From Lentibacter sp. XHP0401 (GTDB lineage Bacteria; Pseudomonadota; Alphaproteobacteria; Rhodobacterales; Rhodobacteraceae), in assembly GCF_025751535.1 (NCBI RefSeq), contig NZ_JAOWLC010000014.1, positions 62,001 through 126,000 on the forward strand: a DNA stretch of 64,000 nucleotides, written 5' to 3'. The notes beneath the pieces are model-generated. The model ran no database searches. It had not been told where the DNA came from and saw nothing but the letters and a program-made list of their open reading frames with translations. The position numbers and the translations under genes are program-made. Position 1 is the stretch's first letter. Each line of letters opens with the position of its first letter. Below, piece after piece: positions 53,990 to 63,259 of the stretch.

Positions 53990-55306
53990 TCAAGTTTTGC
54001 TGCGGGAAAGCCGTTGTTTGGCAAACCAGTCCACCCGTTTTTTCAACTCGCGCTCAAAGCCGCGCTCGACTGGCTGATAAAGCACAGGGCGCTTCATCGT
54101 GTCGGGGAAGTAGTTCTGCCCCGAAAACCCGTCTTGCGCATCGTGATCATAGGCATAACCTTCGCCGTAGCCTTGATCCGACATAAGCGATGTCGGCGCA
54201 TTCAGAATATGCTTGGGGGGCGGCTCCGAACCCGTGCGCTTGGCCTCTTTGCGCGCCGCTTTGTAAGCCACATAAGTCGCATTCGATTTCGGCGCCAGCG
54301 CGAGATAAACCACCGCCTGCGCCAAGGCCAATTCCCCTTCAGGAGAGCCAAGCCTCTCGTACGTCTGCCAACTTTGCAGGCACATATCCTGCGCATGAAT
54401 ATCAGCCAACCCAATATCTTCCACGGCCATCCGTGTGAGCCGGCGCGCAAGAAAGCGCGGGTCTTCCCCGCCTTCCAACATGCGCGCAAACCAGTAGAGC
54501 GCCGCGTCAGGGTCAGAGCCGCGGATCGACTTGTGCAAAGCCGAAATCAGGTTGTAGTGCTCATCGCCCGATTTGTCATATTTCGCAGCCCGCCGCATGA
54601 GCCTTTTGGCCAGAGCCTCACGGTCGATTTTACCTTCAACCTTCCAGGCACTGACCTGCTCAATGAGGCCCAACAAGGCCCGCCCGTCGCCATCGGCCAT
54701 TTCCAGAAGCGTCTCGCGTGCGTGTCCGTCAAGAGGCAAGGCGCGGCCCAGTTCCTTCTCGGCCCGCTGCGCCAGCAATTCCAGGTCTGAAAGCCCTAAC
54801 CGTTCCAGCACCAAAACCTGTGCACGGCTCAGCAAAGCGGCATTCAACTCAAAGCTCGGGTTCTCCGTTGTCGCTCCCACCAGAAGGATCGTGCCATCTT
54901 CCATATATGGCAAAAACCCGTCTTGTTGGGCTTTATTGAAACGGTGGATCTCGTCCACAAACAGAAGCGTCCCCTGCCCGTTTCTGTGCCTGTGCTTGGC
55001 GGCTTCGAAAACCTTCTTCAAATCAGCCACACCGGAGAACACCGCACTGATCTGTTCAAAATGCAAGTCCGTCTCATCGGCCAGCAACCGTGCGATCGTG
55101 GTTTTGCCCACACCGGGCGGCCCCCAAAAGACCAGCGAGGACAGCATGCCCGACTCCAGCATCACCGTGAGCGGCGCATCGGGGCCGATCACCTTGGGCT
55201 GGCCAATCACCTCGCCCAAAGCCTTTGGCCTCAGCTTGTCAGCCAAGGGCCGAGGGCCGCTCTTTACGTTGCTCCCGTCAGGCGGGCTGTCAAAAAGATC
55301 AGCCAT
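53990..55306 (-). CDS. rarA: Replication-associated recombination protein RarA (MgsA)
   Basis: A 438-residue AAA+ ATPase of the clamp-loader type. Walker A is GPPGVGKTT (about 62-70), Walker B LLFVDEIHRF, and sensor 1 GATTENPSF. The C-terminal half carries the MgsA domain, including LISALHKSIRGSDPDAALYW. It acts at stalled replication forks. Its ATG is one base from the protease stop codon. Confidence 0.95.
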   Translation of the reverse strand: MADLFDSPPDGSNVKSGPRPLADKLRPKALGEVIGQPKVIGPDAPLTVMLESGMLSSLVFWGPPGVGKTTIARLLADETDLHFEQISAVFSGVADLKKVFEAAKHRHRNGQGTLLFVDEIHRFNKAQQDGFLPYMEDGTILLVGATTENPSFELNAALLSRAQVLVLERLGLSDLELLAQRAEKELGRALPLDGHARETLLEMADGDGRALLGLIEQVSAWKVEGKIDREALAKRLMRRAAKYDKSGDEHYNLISALHKSIRGSDPDAALYWFARMLEGGEDPRFLARRLTRMAVEDIGLADIHAQDMCLQSWQTYERLGSPEGELALAQAVVYLALAPKSNATYVAYKAARKEAKRTGSEPPPKHILNAPTSLMSDQGYGEGYAYDHDAQDGFSGQNYFPDTMKRPVLYQPVERGFERELKKRVDWFAKQRLSRSKT

Positions 55307-55307
55307 T

Positions 55308-56687
55308 TCAGAGCCTGAATTTGAGCTGAAGCGGTTTCCCGCCCCGCTCGATCAAAAGACTGAGCCAACGTCCGGACGCTTTCAATTTACGCTGCGCCTC
55401 GCCCGTGTCCGAAACCCGCGCGCCGTTGATCTCGGTGATCACATCCCCCGCGCGCAGACCAGCGCGCGCACCATATGGCCCTGTATCCGCCACAACCACA
55501 CCGTTAGAAGACAGCGGTAAGCCATACTCGGCCAAAACGCTGGGGTTAATGTTTATCAGCACAACCGCAGGCATGGGCGTATCAGTGCCCGTTGTCAGCG
55601 CCATACGTGACGGCGCATCAGGAGCGGCCTTCAAAGTGACAGAGCGCGTCTCCATCTCCTGCTCGCGGAAGAACATAACATCAATCTCATTGCCAATTCC
55701 GGCAACACTCATCCTGAAAATCATCTCGGAAGGAGTGTTCACAAACTGCTCGCCCACCGACAGAATAACATCTCCGGCCTCAAGCCCCGCCTCGAAAAAC
55801 GGACTCTCGCGATGTATCTCAGTGATCATAATTCCACCCGGCAGAGACAAGCCGATGCTCTCGGCGATATCAGCATCCACAACCTGTCCGTTGATCCCCG
55901 CCCATGGTCTCTCAAAGCGGCTGTTTCCCGCTTCGGCCTGATCCATAAACGCGCTCACAAGCTGCGCAGGAATGGCAAATCCGATCCCGTTCGAGCCTCC
56001 CGAGCGGCTCACAATGCGAGTGTTTACGCCTATTAAATCCCCGTTAACATCAATCAGCGCGCCACCCGAATTACCGGGATTAATCGGCGCGTCTGTCTGG
56101 ATGAAGTAGCCTCGCGCCGAGCCCATCGCCCCACCGGAGCGCGCCAGCCCCGAGACAATCCCCGAACTCACGGTTTGTCCGACACCAAACGGGTTGCCAA
56201 TCGCCAGCACAAGCTCGCCCACCTCCACAGTGTCACTGTCGCGCAGGGTGAGATGCGGCATATCTTTCGCGCCCTCAAGCTGAAGCAGCGCCAGATCGCT
56301 CTCCTCATCCGCCAGCACAACCTGCGCAGCAAATTCACGGCGGTCGTTCAGCACCACACGAATGTCCGTCGCCTCACCCACCACATGATAGTTGGACACC
56401 ACATAGCCATCGGCAGACAGTATCACTCCGGAGCCAAGCGAATTTTGCACTCGCGGGCGCAGTTTGCCAAAATCCCGGAACATCTCTTCAAAGAGCGGGT
56501 CTCCCTGAAACGGGCTGGCGCGGGTTTGCACCACACGCTTCACATAAATATTCACCACAGCGGGCGCGGCTGCTTTTACGAGCGGCGCGAAACCGAGGTT
56601 GATCTCGGTCTGGTTCGCAGGCACTCGTGTTTCAGCGTGAACAGGCGAAACTACAAGCGCAAGGATCGTCACAACTATTCGCAGCAT
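55308..56687 (-). CDS. Periplasmic DegP/HtrA-type serine protease
   Basis: A 459-residue protease: signal peptide (about 1-18), trypsin-like domain with His101 (SNYHVVGEA), Asp131 (DEESDLALLQ) and Ser207 (NPGNSGGALID), then two PDZ domains (about 250-340 and 380-455). It degrades or refolds damaged envelope proteins. AAGGAG lies seven bases before ATG 56687. It heads the leftward operon with rarA, crcB, rluC-like, HAD and ATP12 genes. Confidence 0.94.
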   Translation of the reverse strand: MLRIVVTILALVVSPVHAETRVPANQTEINLGFAPLVKAAAPAVVNIYVKRVVQTRASPFQGDPLFEEMFRDFGKLRPRVQNSLGSGVILSADGYVVSNYHVVGEATDIRVVLNDRREFAAQVVLADEESDLALLQLEGAKDMPHLTLRDSDTVEVGELVLAIGNPFGVGQTVSSGIVSGLARSGGAMGSARGYFIQTDAPINPGNSGGALIDVNGDLIGVNTRIVSRSGGSNGIGFAIPAQLVSAFMDQAEAGNSRFERPWAGINGQVVDADIAESIGLSLPGGIMITEIHRESPFFEAGLEAGDVILSVGEQFVNTPSEMIFRMSVAGIGNEIDVMFFREQEMETRSVTLKAAPDAPSRMALTTGTDTPMPAVVLININPSVLAEYGLPLSSNGVVVADTGPYGARAGLRAGDVITEINGARVSDTGEAQRKLKASGRWLSLLIERGGKPLQLKFRL

Positions 56688-56745
56688 TGTCAGGCTCCTT
56701 CTTGCCCCATGATATGCGGAGCGCAGGGCCAGATTGCAAGCACAC

Positions 56746-56778
56746 AAGAAAAAAGCCCCGCCGTGAGGCGAGGCTTTT
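56746..56778 (-). terminator. Rho-independent terminator of the ribosomal operon
   Basis: On the minus strand AAAAGCCTCGCC, a short TCAC loop, GGCGGGGCTTTTTT then CTT form a long GC-rich stem followed by a T-tract. It lies 25 bp after the rplQ stop codon and ends the rplO-rplQ cluster ahead of the protease gene. Confidence 0.88.
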
Positions 56779-56802
56779 CAAACTGTCCCTAGACGGAATG
56801 TC

Positions 56803-57222
56803 TTATTCGTCGGCAGCTTCTTCGGCGGCCAGACGGGCTTTGTCGTTAGCGCCTTTGGCGTTAACGTCGCGGTCCACAAATTCGATGATCGCCATTGGCG
56901 CCATGTCACCATAGCGGAAGCCCGCTTTCATGATGCGCACATAGCCGCCTTGACGGTCTTTGTAGCGTGGGCCAAGAATTTCGAAAAGTTTCGCAACATA
57001 AGCGTCTTGCTTAAGCTGGCTTGCGGCTTGACGGCGGGCGTGCAGGTCGCCGCGTTTGCCCAGCGTGATCAGTTTTTCAACGATCGGGCGCAGTTCTTTT
57101 GCTTTTGGCAGAGTTGTCTTGATTTGCTCATGTTCGATGAGCGAGCCGGCCATGTTTGCCCAGAGCGCCTTGCGGTGCTCATGTGTGCGGTTGAGGCGGC
57201 GGTATCCACGTGCGTGACGCAT
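56803..57222 (-). CDS. rplQ: 50S ribosomal protein L17
   Basis: A 139-residue L17. The N-terminal [20 protein letters not shown] and the central [16 protein letters not shown] are family hallmarks. A short alanine/acid-rich C-terminal tail is typical of alphaproteobacteria. AGGAG precedes ATG 57222. Last gene of the cluster. Confidence 0.97.
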   Translation of the reverse strand: MRHARGYRRLNRTHEHRKALWANMAGSLIEHEQIKTTLPKAKELRPIVEKLITLGKRGDLHARRQAASQLKQDAYVAKLFEILGPRYKDRQGGYVRIMKAGFRYGDMAPMAIIEFVDRDVNAKGANDKARLAAEEAADE

Positions 57223-57324
57223 AGTTCTTCTCCTAAGTGTGCTCTCTACGAGCGATTTTGCTTTGTCTGGTGACCGATGCGTGTCAGCCACTCTCCTTGG
57301 GGCGGTGTGCCCGGGTATGAGCAA

Positions 57325-57345
57325 GGTGCGCAACCAGTGCGCACC
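57325..57345 (-). repeat. Intercistronic hairpin between rpoA and rplQ
   Basis: GGTGCGCA (57325-57332) and TGCGCACC (57338-57345) form a perfect 8-bp stem with a 5-nt loop. It lies just after the rpoA stop codon. No T-tract follows, so it is more likely an RNA-processing or stability element than a terminator. Confidence 0.6.
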
Positions 57346-57355
57346 CTACTAATTC

Positions 57356-58372
57356 TTAAAAGGCGTCTTCGAATTTCTTCGCCAGATCTTCGATATTGTC
57401 TGGTGGCCAGTCCTCTACGTCCATGCCGAGGTGCAAGCCCATGCCCGAAAGCACTTCCTTGATCTCGTTAAGCGACTTGCGGCCAAAGTTTGGCGTGCGC
57501 AGCATTTCGGCTTCGGTTTTCTGGATCAGATCGCCGATGTAAACGATGTTGTCGTTCTTCAGGCAGTTTGCCGAACGAACAGACAGTTCCAGCTCGTCCA
57601 CTTTCTTCAAGAGAAGCGGGTTGAACTCGAGACCATCGTCTTCTTCCTGACGGCCAGCAGCCTCAGGCTCATCGAAGTTCACGAAGATAGAAAGCTGGTC
57701 TTGCAGGATGCGCGCAGCATAAGCCATCGCGTCATCAGGCGTTACCGAGCCGTCTGTTTCGATCTTCATCGTGAGTTTGTCATAGTCCAGAACCTGACCT
57801 TCACGTGTAGGCTGCACATCGTAGCTCACGCGCTTGACAGGCGAGAAGATCGCATCAATCGGCATAAGGCCGATGGGCGCATCTTCGGGCTTGTTCTTGT
57901 CTGCCGCAACGTAGCCTTTGCCAGTGTTGACAGTCAGCTCCATGTAAACATCCGCGCCTTCATCAAGGTGGCAGATCACATGATCACGGTTGAGAACTTC
58001 GATGCCCGCGCTGTCGGAAATATCACCAGCGGTGACAACACCTGGGCCTTTTGCATTGATCGAAAGGCGCTTTGGCCCCTCCACATCCATGCGAACAGCC
58101 ACGCCTTTGAGGTTCAAGACGATGTCGGTCACGTCTTCACGCACACCGGCAACACTTGAGAACTCGTGCAAAACGTTGTCGATCTGAACCGACGTGATGG
58201 CCGCGCCTTGCAGCGAGCTCATCAGAATACGGCGCAGTGCGTTGCCAAGTGTGAGGCCAAAGCCGCGCTCAAGCGGCTCGGCGGTCAATGTGGCCTGACG
58301 TGTCGGATCATTGCCCGGCTTAACTTCAAGCTGCGTAGGCTTGATCAGTTCTTGCCAATTTTTATGGATCAT
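57356..58372 (-). CDS. rpoA: DNA-directed RNA polymerase alpha subunit
   Basis: A 338-residue alpha subunit. The N-terminal dimerisation domain contains [22 protein letters not shown]; the C-terminal DNA/activator-binding domain begins near [19 protein letters not shown] 58372 with GGAGGG upstream is the family start. Located between rpsK and rplQ as usual. Confidence 0.98.
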   Translation of the reverse strand: MIHKNWQELIKPTQLEVKPGNDPTRQATLTAEPLERGFGLTLGNALRRILMSSLQGAAITSVQIDNVLHEFSSVAGVREDVTDIVLNLKGVAVRMDVEGPKRLSINAKGPGVVTAGDISDSAGIEVLNRDHVICHLDEGADVYMELTVNTGKGYVAADKNKPEDAPIGLMPIDAIFSPVKRVSYDVQPTREGQVLDYDKLTMKIETDGSVTPDDAMAYAARILQDQLSIFVNFDEPEAAGRQEEDDGLEFNPLLLKKVDELELSVRSANCLKNDNIVYIGDLIQKTEAEMLRTPNFGRKSLNEIKEVLSGMGLHLGMDVEDWPPDNIEDLAKKFEDAF

Positions 58373-58483
58373 GCGTCCCTCCATTCCTGCGTGTTGTCCC
58401 ATGTCCGTAAGACACACGCGCCCGAGGCTAAAATGACGTGATGGGGCCGCGCGACACGCACAGCCCCAAGAGTATACTTAAGC

Positions 58484-58873
58484 TTAAACCCGACGGCGCT
58501 TTGGCGGGCGGCAGCCGTTGTGTGCCATAGGCGTAACATCACGGATTGATGTGATGTTAAAGCCCGCAGCCGCCAACGCACGAAGTGCTGATTCACGGCC
58601 AGAGCCGGGGCCCTGCACTTCAACTTCCAGCGTTTTCACGCCGTGCTCTTGCGCCTTGCGGCCCGCATCTTCCGCAGCCATCTGCGCCGCATAAGGCGTA
58701 GACTTACGTGAGCCTTTAAAACCCATCGTGCCTGAAGAAGACCATGCAATCGCATTGCCCTGAACGTCAGAGATAAGGATCTTCGTATTGTTGAATGAAG
58801 AATTCACATGCGCCACACCTGTGGCGATGTTCTTGGAGACTTTACGCTTGGTGCGTTTTGTATCACGTGCCAT
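58484..58873 (-). CDS. rpsK: 30S ribosomal protein S11
   Basis: A 129-residue S11. [20 protein letters not shown] and the C-terminal [23 protein letters not shown] region (key residues NGCRPPK) are typical. It follows rpsM by 15 bp, and a 111-bp gap separates it from rpoA. Confidence 0.98.
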   Translation of the reverse strand: MARDTKRTKRKVSKNIATGVAHVNSSFNNTKILISDVQGNAIAWSSSGTMGFKGSRKSTPYAAQMAAEDAGRKAQEHGVKTLEVEVQGPGSGRESALRALAAAGFNITSIRDVTPMAHNGCRPPKRRRV

Positions 58874-58888
58874 TGATTAAACCCTCCC

Positions 58889-59257
58889 TTATTTCTTCTT
58901 GCCGGCGATTGCTTTCGCCGGGCCTTTGCGGGTGCGCGCATTGGTATGCGTGCGCTGGCCGCGAACAGGCAGGTTGCGACGGTGACGCAGGCCACGGTAT
59001 GAGCCGAGGTCCATTGCGCGTTTGATGTTCATTGAAACTTCACGGCGAAGGTCACCTTCAACCATGTAGTTCGCATCGATGTGCTCGCGAACAGCCAGAA
59101 CTTCGGCGTCGGAAAGCTCGTTGATGCGACGCGCGGCATCAATGCCGACAGCTTCGCAGATTTCTTTGGCAGAGGTGTTACCAATGCCTGTGATGTATGT
59201 GAGGGCGATCGGGACCCGTTTATTGGTCGGGATGTTTACGCCGGCGATACGTGCCAT
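58889..59257 (-). CDS. rpsM: 30S ribosomal protein S13
   Basis: A 122-residue S13. The N-terminus [15 protein letters not shown] and the C-terminal [15 protein letters not shown] are diagnostic. The start ATG 59257 is the family start; the longer upstream frame overlaps the leader. A hairpin lies in the 209-bp gap between adk and rpsM. Confidence 0.98.
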   Translation of the reverse strand: MARIAGVNIPTNKRVPIALTYITGIGNTSAKEICEAVGIDAARRINELSDAEVLAVREHIDANYMVEGDLRREVSMNIKRAMDLGSYRGLRHRRNLPVRGQRTHTNARTRKGPAKAIAGKKK

Positions 59258-59427
59258 ACGTCTGTAGTCCTTTCGTTGCGGGTCCGTAGTTCCAGACCCT
59301 TTTTTCACAACGTAGGCCCGAAGCTTTTGCTCGGGCCGCAGCTGAATTCGAGGTGATATGATTCTACCTGGGGGCGACCCAAAAAGAATCAAACTCTATT
59401 AAGAGATAGGGCGTGGTAGGAGCATTT

Positions 59428-59449
59428 CAGAGGGGCGTCAACCCCTCTG
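59428..59449 (-). repeat. Intercistronic hairpin between adk and rpsM
   Basis: CAGAGGGG (59428-59435) and CCCCTCTG (59442-59449) form a perfect 8-bp stem with a 6-nt loop, 18 bp after the adk stop. The minus strand continues AAATGCT, with no T-tract. It may tune expression of the downstream ribosomal genes or guide RNA processing. Confidence 0.6.
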
Positions 59450-59466
59450 GGCAGTTCCATGCCAGC

Positions 59467-60042
59467 TTACTTCAAAGCTTTCGCGATTTCCGCTTTCACA
59501 GCCTCGATCTTGCCCAGCCCGTCAACGCTCTTGAGCTGGCCCTTGGCATAGTAATAGCCGATAAGCGGAGAGGTTTGCTTGTAATAGGCCATCAGGCGGA
59601 TTTTGAGGCTCTCTTCGTTGTCATCGGCGCGCGCCGTGCCGCCGGCGGCCACAGCCTCGGCTGCGCGGCCCAAGATGCGCTCGACAAGCACGTCGTCATT
59701 CACCTGCATCTCGATGGCGACATCCAGCGCTTCACCCTGCTCTTCAAGAAGAGCCGCAAGAGCATCGGCCTGTGCCAGCGTACGCGGGAAGCCGTCGAAG
59801 ATGAAGCCGCCCTTCTTGTCGCCCTCGAGCTTTTCACGGATCAAGCCGATAACAATCTCGTCGGTGACAAGCTCGCCACGGTCCATGACTTCGGCAACTT
59901 TCTTCCCCATCGCCGTTCCGGATGTCTTGGCATCGCGCAGCATGTCGCCCGTGGAGAGCTGAATCATGTTACGCTCGTCAACCAGCATGCTGGCCTGTGT
60001 GCCTTTGCCTGCGCCCGGTGGTCCCAGAAGAATAATATTCAT
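59467..60042 (-). CDS. adk: Adenylate kinase
   Basis: A 191-residue short-form adenylate kinase without the LID insertion. The P-loop is [10 protein letters not shown] (8-17), followed by LSTGDMLR and FDGFPRT. It interconverts ATP + AMP and 2 ADP. Its ATG overlaps the secY stop by 4 bp. Confidence 0.97.
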   Translation of the reverse strand: MNIILLGPPGAGKGTQASMLVDERNMIQLSTGDMLRDAKTSGTAMGKKVAEVMDRGELVTDEIVIGLIREKLEGDKKGGFIFDGFPRTLAQADALAALLEEQGEALDVAIEMQVNDDVLVERILGRAAEAVAAGGTARADDNEESLKIRLMAYYKQTSPLIGYYYAKGQLKSVDGLGKIEAVKAEIAKALK

Positions 60043-61409
60043 TTACGTGTCGTTCCCTTACGTTTGCGCTTCCGACCCTTGCCAGAAAGCTGTGATCTTT
60101 CGATCAAACCCTCATACTGGTGCGCAAGCAAATGGCTTTGCACTTGCTGGATTGTGTCCATTGTCACGGAAACAACGATCAGCACCGATGTGCCGCCAAA
60201 ATAGAACGGAATCGTGAATTGACCACGCAGAAACTCAGGAAGGAGACAAACTGCCGCAAGGTAAGCCGCGCCAAGTACAAGCACACGGTTAACCACATAC
60301 TCCAGATACTCCGCCGTTTTCTTGCCGGGGCGCACACCAGGCACGAAGCCTGACTGGTTCTTGAGGTTGTCCGCAACTTCATCAGGCTTGAAGCTAACGT
60401 TGAAGGTATAGAAATATGCGAAGAACACGATCATCGCCGCGAAGAACAAAAGATAAAGCGGCTGGCCTGGGCCAAAGAAGGCCAGAAGCCATGACATGAT
60501 CGGGCCTGTTGAGCCTTGCGCGCTGAAAGTGGCAATCGTGGTTGGCAGCAGCAAAAGCGAGCTGGCGAAAATCGCAGGGATAACACCCGCAGGGTTCACC
60601 TTGACCGGCAAATGGCTTGAGCCACCGTCATACATTTTCATGCCAACCTGACGGCGGGGATACTGGATATGGATCTTGCGCAGTGCACGCTCCATGAAGA
60701 CAACAAACATGATCGTGCCGACAACCATCAGGATCACCCCGATGATCACCGCAGGGCTGATCGCGCCTGAACGGCCTTGGCTAAAGAACTGTGCCAATGC
60801 AGCAGGCACTTCGGCAATGATGCCAACGAAAATGATAAGCGAAATACCGTTGCCGATGCCGCGTGCGGTAATCTGCTCACCGAGCCACATCAGGAACATC
60901 GTGCCGCCAATCAGCGTGACCATGCAGGAGCTGACAAAGAACCAATAAGGCAAATCAGGCTGCACCAGCTCACCGCTGTAGATGCTCACGGCGAGTCCGT
61001 AAGACTGCAATGTCGCCAAAGCGACCGTGCCGTAGCGGGTGTATTGGTTTATCTTCTTACGGCCTTGCTCACCCTCTTTCTTCAATTGCTCCAACGCAGG
61101 AACCATCGAAGTGAGAAGCTGCACAATAATCGACGCCGAGATATACGGCATGATACCGAGGGCAAAAATACCCATCCGCCCGAGCGCGCCGCCCGTGAAC
61201 ATCGAAACCATACCGCCGATGCCCTGCCCTGCCTGCTCCATAAACTCGCGCAAGGCCGCACCGTCGATACCGGGCACCGGTATAAACGTGCCAAGGCGGT
61301 AAACGATCAGCAAACCAAGCGTGAAAAGGATACGTGAGCGAAGGTCAGAGGCTTTCGCCAGTGCGCCCCAACTTGTGTTGGCGGCCATTTGTTCTGCGGC
61401 AGATACCAT
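60039..61409 (-). CDS. secY: Preprotein translocase subunit SecY
   Basis: A 456-residue, ten-helix translocon channel protein. Family blocks include [13 protein letters not shown] near the N-terminus and [18 protein letters not shown] in the first half. The start ATG 61409 ([14 protein letters not shown]) matches the usual alphaproteobacterial N-terminus. It overlaps adk by 4 bp, and a hairpin lies in the gap between rplO and secY. Confidence 0.97.
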   Translation of the reverse strand: MVSAAEQMAANTSWGALAKASDLRSRILFTLGLLIVYRLGTFIPVPGIDGAALREFMEQAGQGIGGMVSMFTGGALGRMGIFALGIMPYISASIIVQLLTSMVPALEQLKKEGEQGRKKINQYTRYGTVALATLQSYGLAVSIYSGELVQPDLPYWFFVSSCMVTLIGGTMFLMWLGEQITARGIGNGISLIIFVGIIAEVPAALAQFFSQGRSGAISPAVIIGVILMVVGTIMFVVFMERALRKIHIQYPRRQVGMKMYDGGSSHLPVKVNPAGVIPAIFASSLLLLPTTIATFSAQGSTGPIMSWLLAFFGPGQPLYLLFFAAMIVFFAYFYTFNVSFKPDEVADNLKNQSGFVPGVRPGKKTAEYLEYVVNRVLVLGAAYLAAVCLLPEFLRGQFTIPFYFGGTSVLIVVSVTMDTIQQVQSHLLAHQYEGLIERSQLSGKGRKRKRKGTTRK

Positions 61410-61428
61410 GGGGTCTCTCTTATGCATG

Positions 61429-61465
61429 AACGCCGCCAGCGCATTTTCCAAGCACTGGCGGCGTT
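61429..61465 (-). repeat. Long hairpin between rplO and secY
   Basis: AACGCCGCCAG (61429-61439) and CTGGCGGCGTT (61455-61465) form a perfect 11-bp stem with a 15-nt loop, 20 bp before the secY start. In the direction of transcription no T-tract follows. It resembles an attenuator or an RNase processing site that would separate ribosomal-protein from secY expression. Confidence 0.65.
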
Positions 61466-61518
61466 TTGGGAAAACTTGTAAAGGGTATGTAAGGCGCTTG
61501 GGCGCGCCTCACAACCAC

Positions 61519-61992
61519 TTATTCTGCCGCTGCCGCGACCGTTACCTTCAGTGAGCCACCAGCTTTTTCAACGGCCTCAACCGCCGATTTGGAAGCACCG
61601 GTCACTTCAAGGTTCAACTTGGCAGTCACATCGCCCTTCGCCAGAACGCGAATACCGTCAAGCTTGCGGCGCACAAGGCCACAGGCGACGAGCGCGTCTT
61701 CTGTGATAGCGGCTTTCGCATCAAGCTTCTTCTCGTCCACAAACTTCTGGATGAGGCCAAGGTTGACGACAGCAAATTTCTTCTGGTTCGGCTTGTTGAA
61801 GCCACGCTTTGGCAAGCGTTGGTAGAGCGGCATTTGGCCGCCTTCAAAACCCTTGATCGCCACACCTGAACGTGACTTTTGGCCTTTGATACCACGGCCA
61901 CCGGTCTTACCAGTGCCGGAGCCTGGACCACGGCCAATACGTTTGCGGGATTTTGTTGCGCCTGGATTGTCGCGCAGTTCGTGAAGTTTCAT
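61519..61992 (-). CDS. rplO: 50S ribosomal protein L15
   Basis: A 157-residue L15. The N-terminal [20 protein letters not shown] and the glycine-rich [20 protein letters not shown] stretch are diagnostic. AAGGAG precedes its ATG. Upstream is not rpmD, as in the usual spc operon, but an orphan membrane-protein gene; a plausible promoter lies about 100 bp upstream. Confidence 0.97.
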   Translation of the reverse strand: MKLHELRDNPGATKSRKRIGRGPGSGTGKTGGRGIKGQKSRSGVAIKGFEGGQMPLYQRLPKRGFNKPNQKKFAVVNLGLIQKFVDEKKLDAKAAITEDALVACGLVRRKLDGIRVLAKGDVTAKLNLEVTGASKSAVEAVEKAGGSLKVTVAAAAE

Positions 61993-62087
61993 ATCGCTTC
62001 TCCTTGCCGGAAGCGCCCCCGAAGCGGAAATGGGCGAACACGGCGTTTCTTGATTTTGATTCTGCAGCCAGTATTGGCCACTCGCGG

Positions 62088-62116
62088 CGTATACCTAGAG
62101 GCGTTCCACGTTGCAA
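62088..62116 (-). promoter_or_regulatory. Candidate promoter of rplO operon
   Basis: On the minus strand TTGCAA (62116-62111) and TATACG (62093-62088) are separated by 17 bp, a reasonable sigma-70-type pair. It lies about 96 bp before rplO, consistent with the cluster being transcribed from its own promoter here. Confidence 0.45.
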
Positions 62117-62153
62117 GAGTTACCTGCTTTCTGACGGGATGGGGATCGCGCCC

Positions 62154-62882
62154 CTACTCCAACCAACTTGAAAACCATTTCATTGCACGACTCCATCCGC
62201 CAGAAAAATCGGGTATCTCAAGTGAGGCAAGAGATGTGGCGGTTCCTTCATAAGCCTTCACCGATTGTTCCCATGCCGCAGATGGAGAGTTTTTCACCGC
62301 CGCCCATGCCTCTTCTTGTGTTGGGACCTGCAATCCGCATACATAGTCGCGGTCTTCCGCAGCTACTGCATCGGGGTCCATTGCAATGGATAGATCATAC
62401 GCATCCTTCATGCTTTCGCAGGCTGAATTAAGTTCATAGGTGGTCGCTCCAACGATCACGGCTATGCCATAAAAAGGAATGCTCTCGCCAACGACACTGG
62501 CAAGATTGGCGCCGGCAACCCGCTTTGTTCTGGATTTTATACTCTTGGTAACCTCCAGAGAGGCCTGCTTGGCCGTCATCTTCTTGCCGCGAAACGTCAC
62601 TTGGTTGGCAGCGTTCGCTTTTTTCAAGTCTGTTTCGAGGCGCGCAATCTTCGCGGCAGATTGCTTCCTATCAACATCATACTTCTTTTGAAGTGCCACT
62701 TTGCTGCTCAACACATCTGCTGTTGTACTAGTAAGGCCGCTGACAGCCTCAATCACTGAAGCCGTGAAGAGCGCGACCCCGACAACGGTGTGGCTCAGAA
62801 CCAAGAAACCCAACATACCCAGAAAAACTAGCGTTGTCGTAAAACGTCGAATAATCCCAAGGACTCTCCAGACAAACTTCAT
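62154..62882 (-). CDS. Hypothetical membrane protein with coiled coil
   Basis: A 242-residue protein I do not recognise. It has a hydrophobic N-terminal region (about 14-48) after a basic start, then a coiled-coil-like charged segment (about 60-95, rich in Lys, Asp and Ala), a basic patch near 95-122 and a second hydrophobic stretch (about 127-150). The C-terminal third is acidic and contains two cysteines. GGAG lies seven bases before ATG 62882. It precedes rplO in the same direction, where rpmD is normally found, and diverges from the helicase gene. No function is proposed. Confidence 0.75.
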   Translation of the reverse strand: MKFVWRVLGIIRRFTTTLVFLGMLGFLVLSHTVVGVALFTASVIEAVSGLTSTTADVLSSKVALQKKYDVDRKQSAAKIARLETDLKKANAANQVTFRGKKMTAKQASLEVTKSIKSRTKRVAGANLASVVGESIPFYGIAVIVGATTYELNSACESMKDAYDLSIAMDPDAVAAEDRDYVCGLQVPTQEEAWAAVKNSPSAAWEQSVKAYEGTATSLASLEIPDFSGGWSRAMKWFSSWLE

Positions 62883-63201
62883 ATCGCTGCTCCAAAATAC
62901 TCATGATGAAATATACTCAGAGGCTTATAGCCATGATCAGCTAAGAAAAGGTAGCCATTTTGCGCCGCGCTACCCCCTTCCTTACTTTCAAACATTGACT
63001 TCTCTCCCCCCTTCCCCCATATGCCTCTCAGCACAGCCGAGCCCGCCGCGTGAGCGGGCCGCGCATCATGGCGCTGATCGGCGTGCAAATTTTCCCAACG
63101 GTTCCCATCTCACGCGGGGGGTCACACGCTTTAGGCGGGTGTCAGCAATTCGGCTGCTCTCTGTCCCAAAGCGTCACCCAAGCGTAACGCGTGGCCCCTT
63201 T

Positions 63202-63242
63202 TGTGGTGTCTGCGCCCTTTGCGCGCGCATTTGCGCACCACA
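63202..63242 (+). repeat. Leader hairpin before the RhlE-like helicase
   Basis: TGTGGTG (63202-63208) pairs with CACCACA (63236-63242), enclosing a GC-rich region that can itself fold (TGCGC with GCGCA). The structure ends 4 bases before the AAGG ribosome-binding site at 63247-63250. Such leaders can regulate cold-induced helicases. The 62883-63201 gap otherwise shows no gene. Confidence 0.4.
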
Positions 63243-63259
63243 CTATAAGGATATCCACT

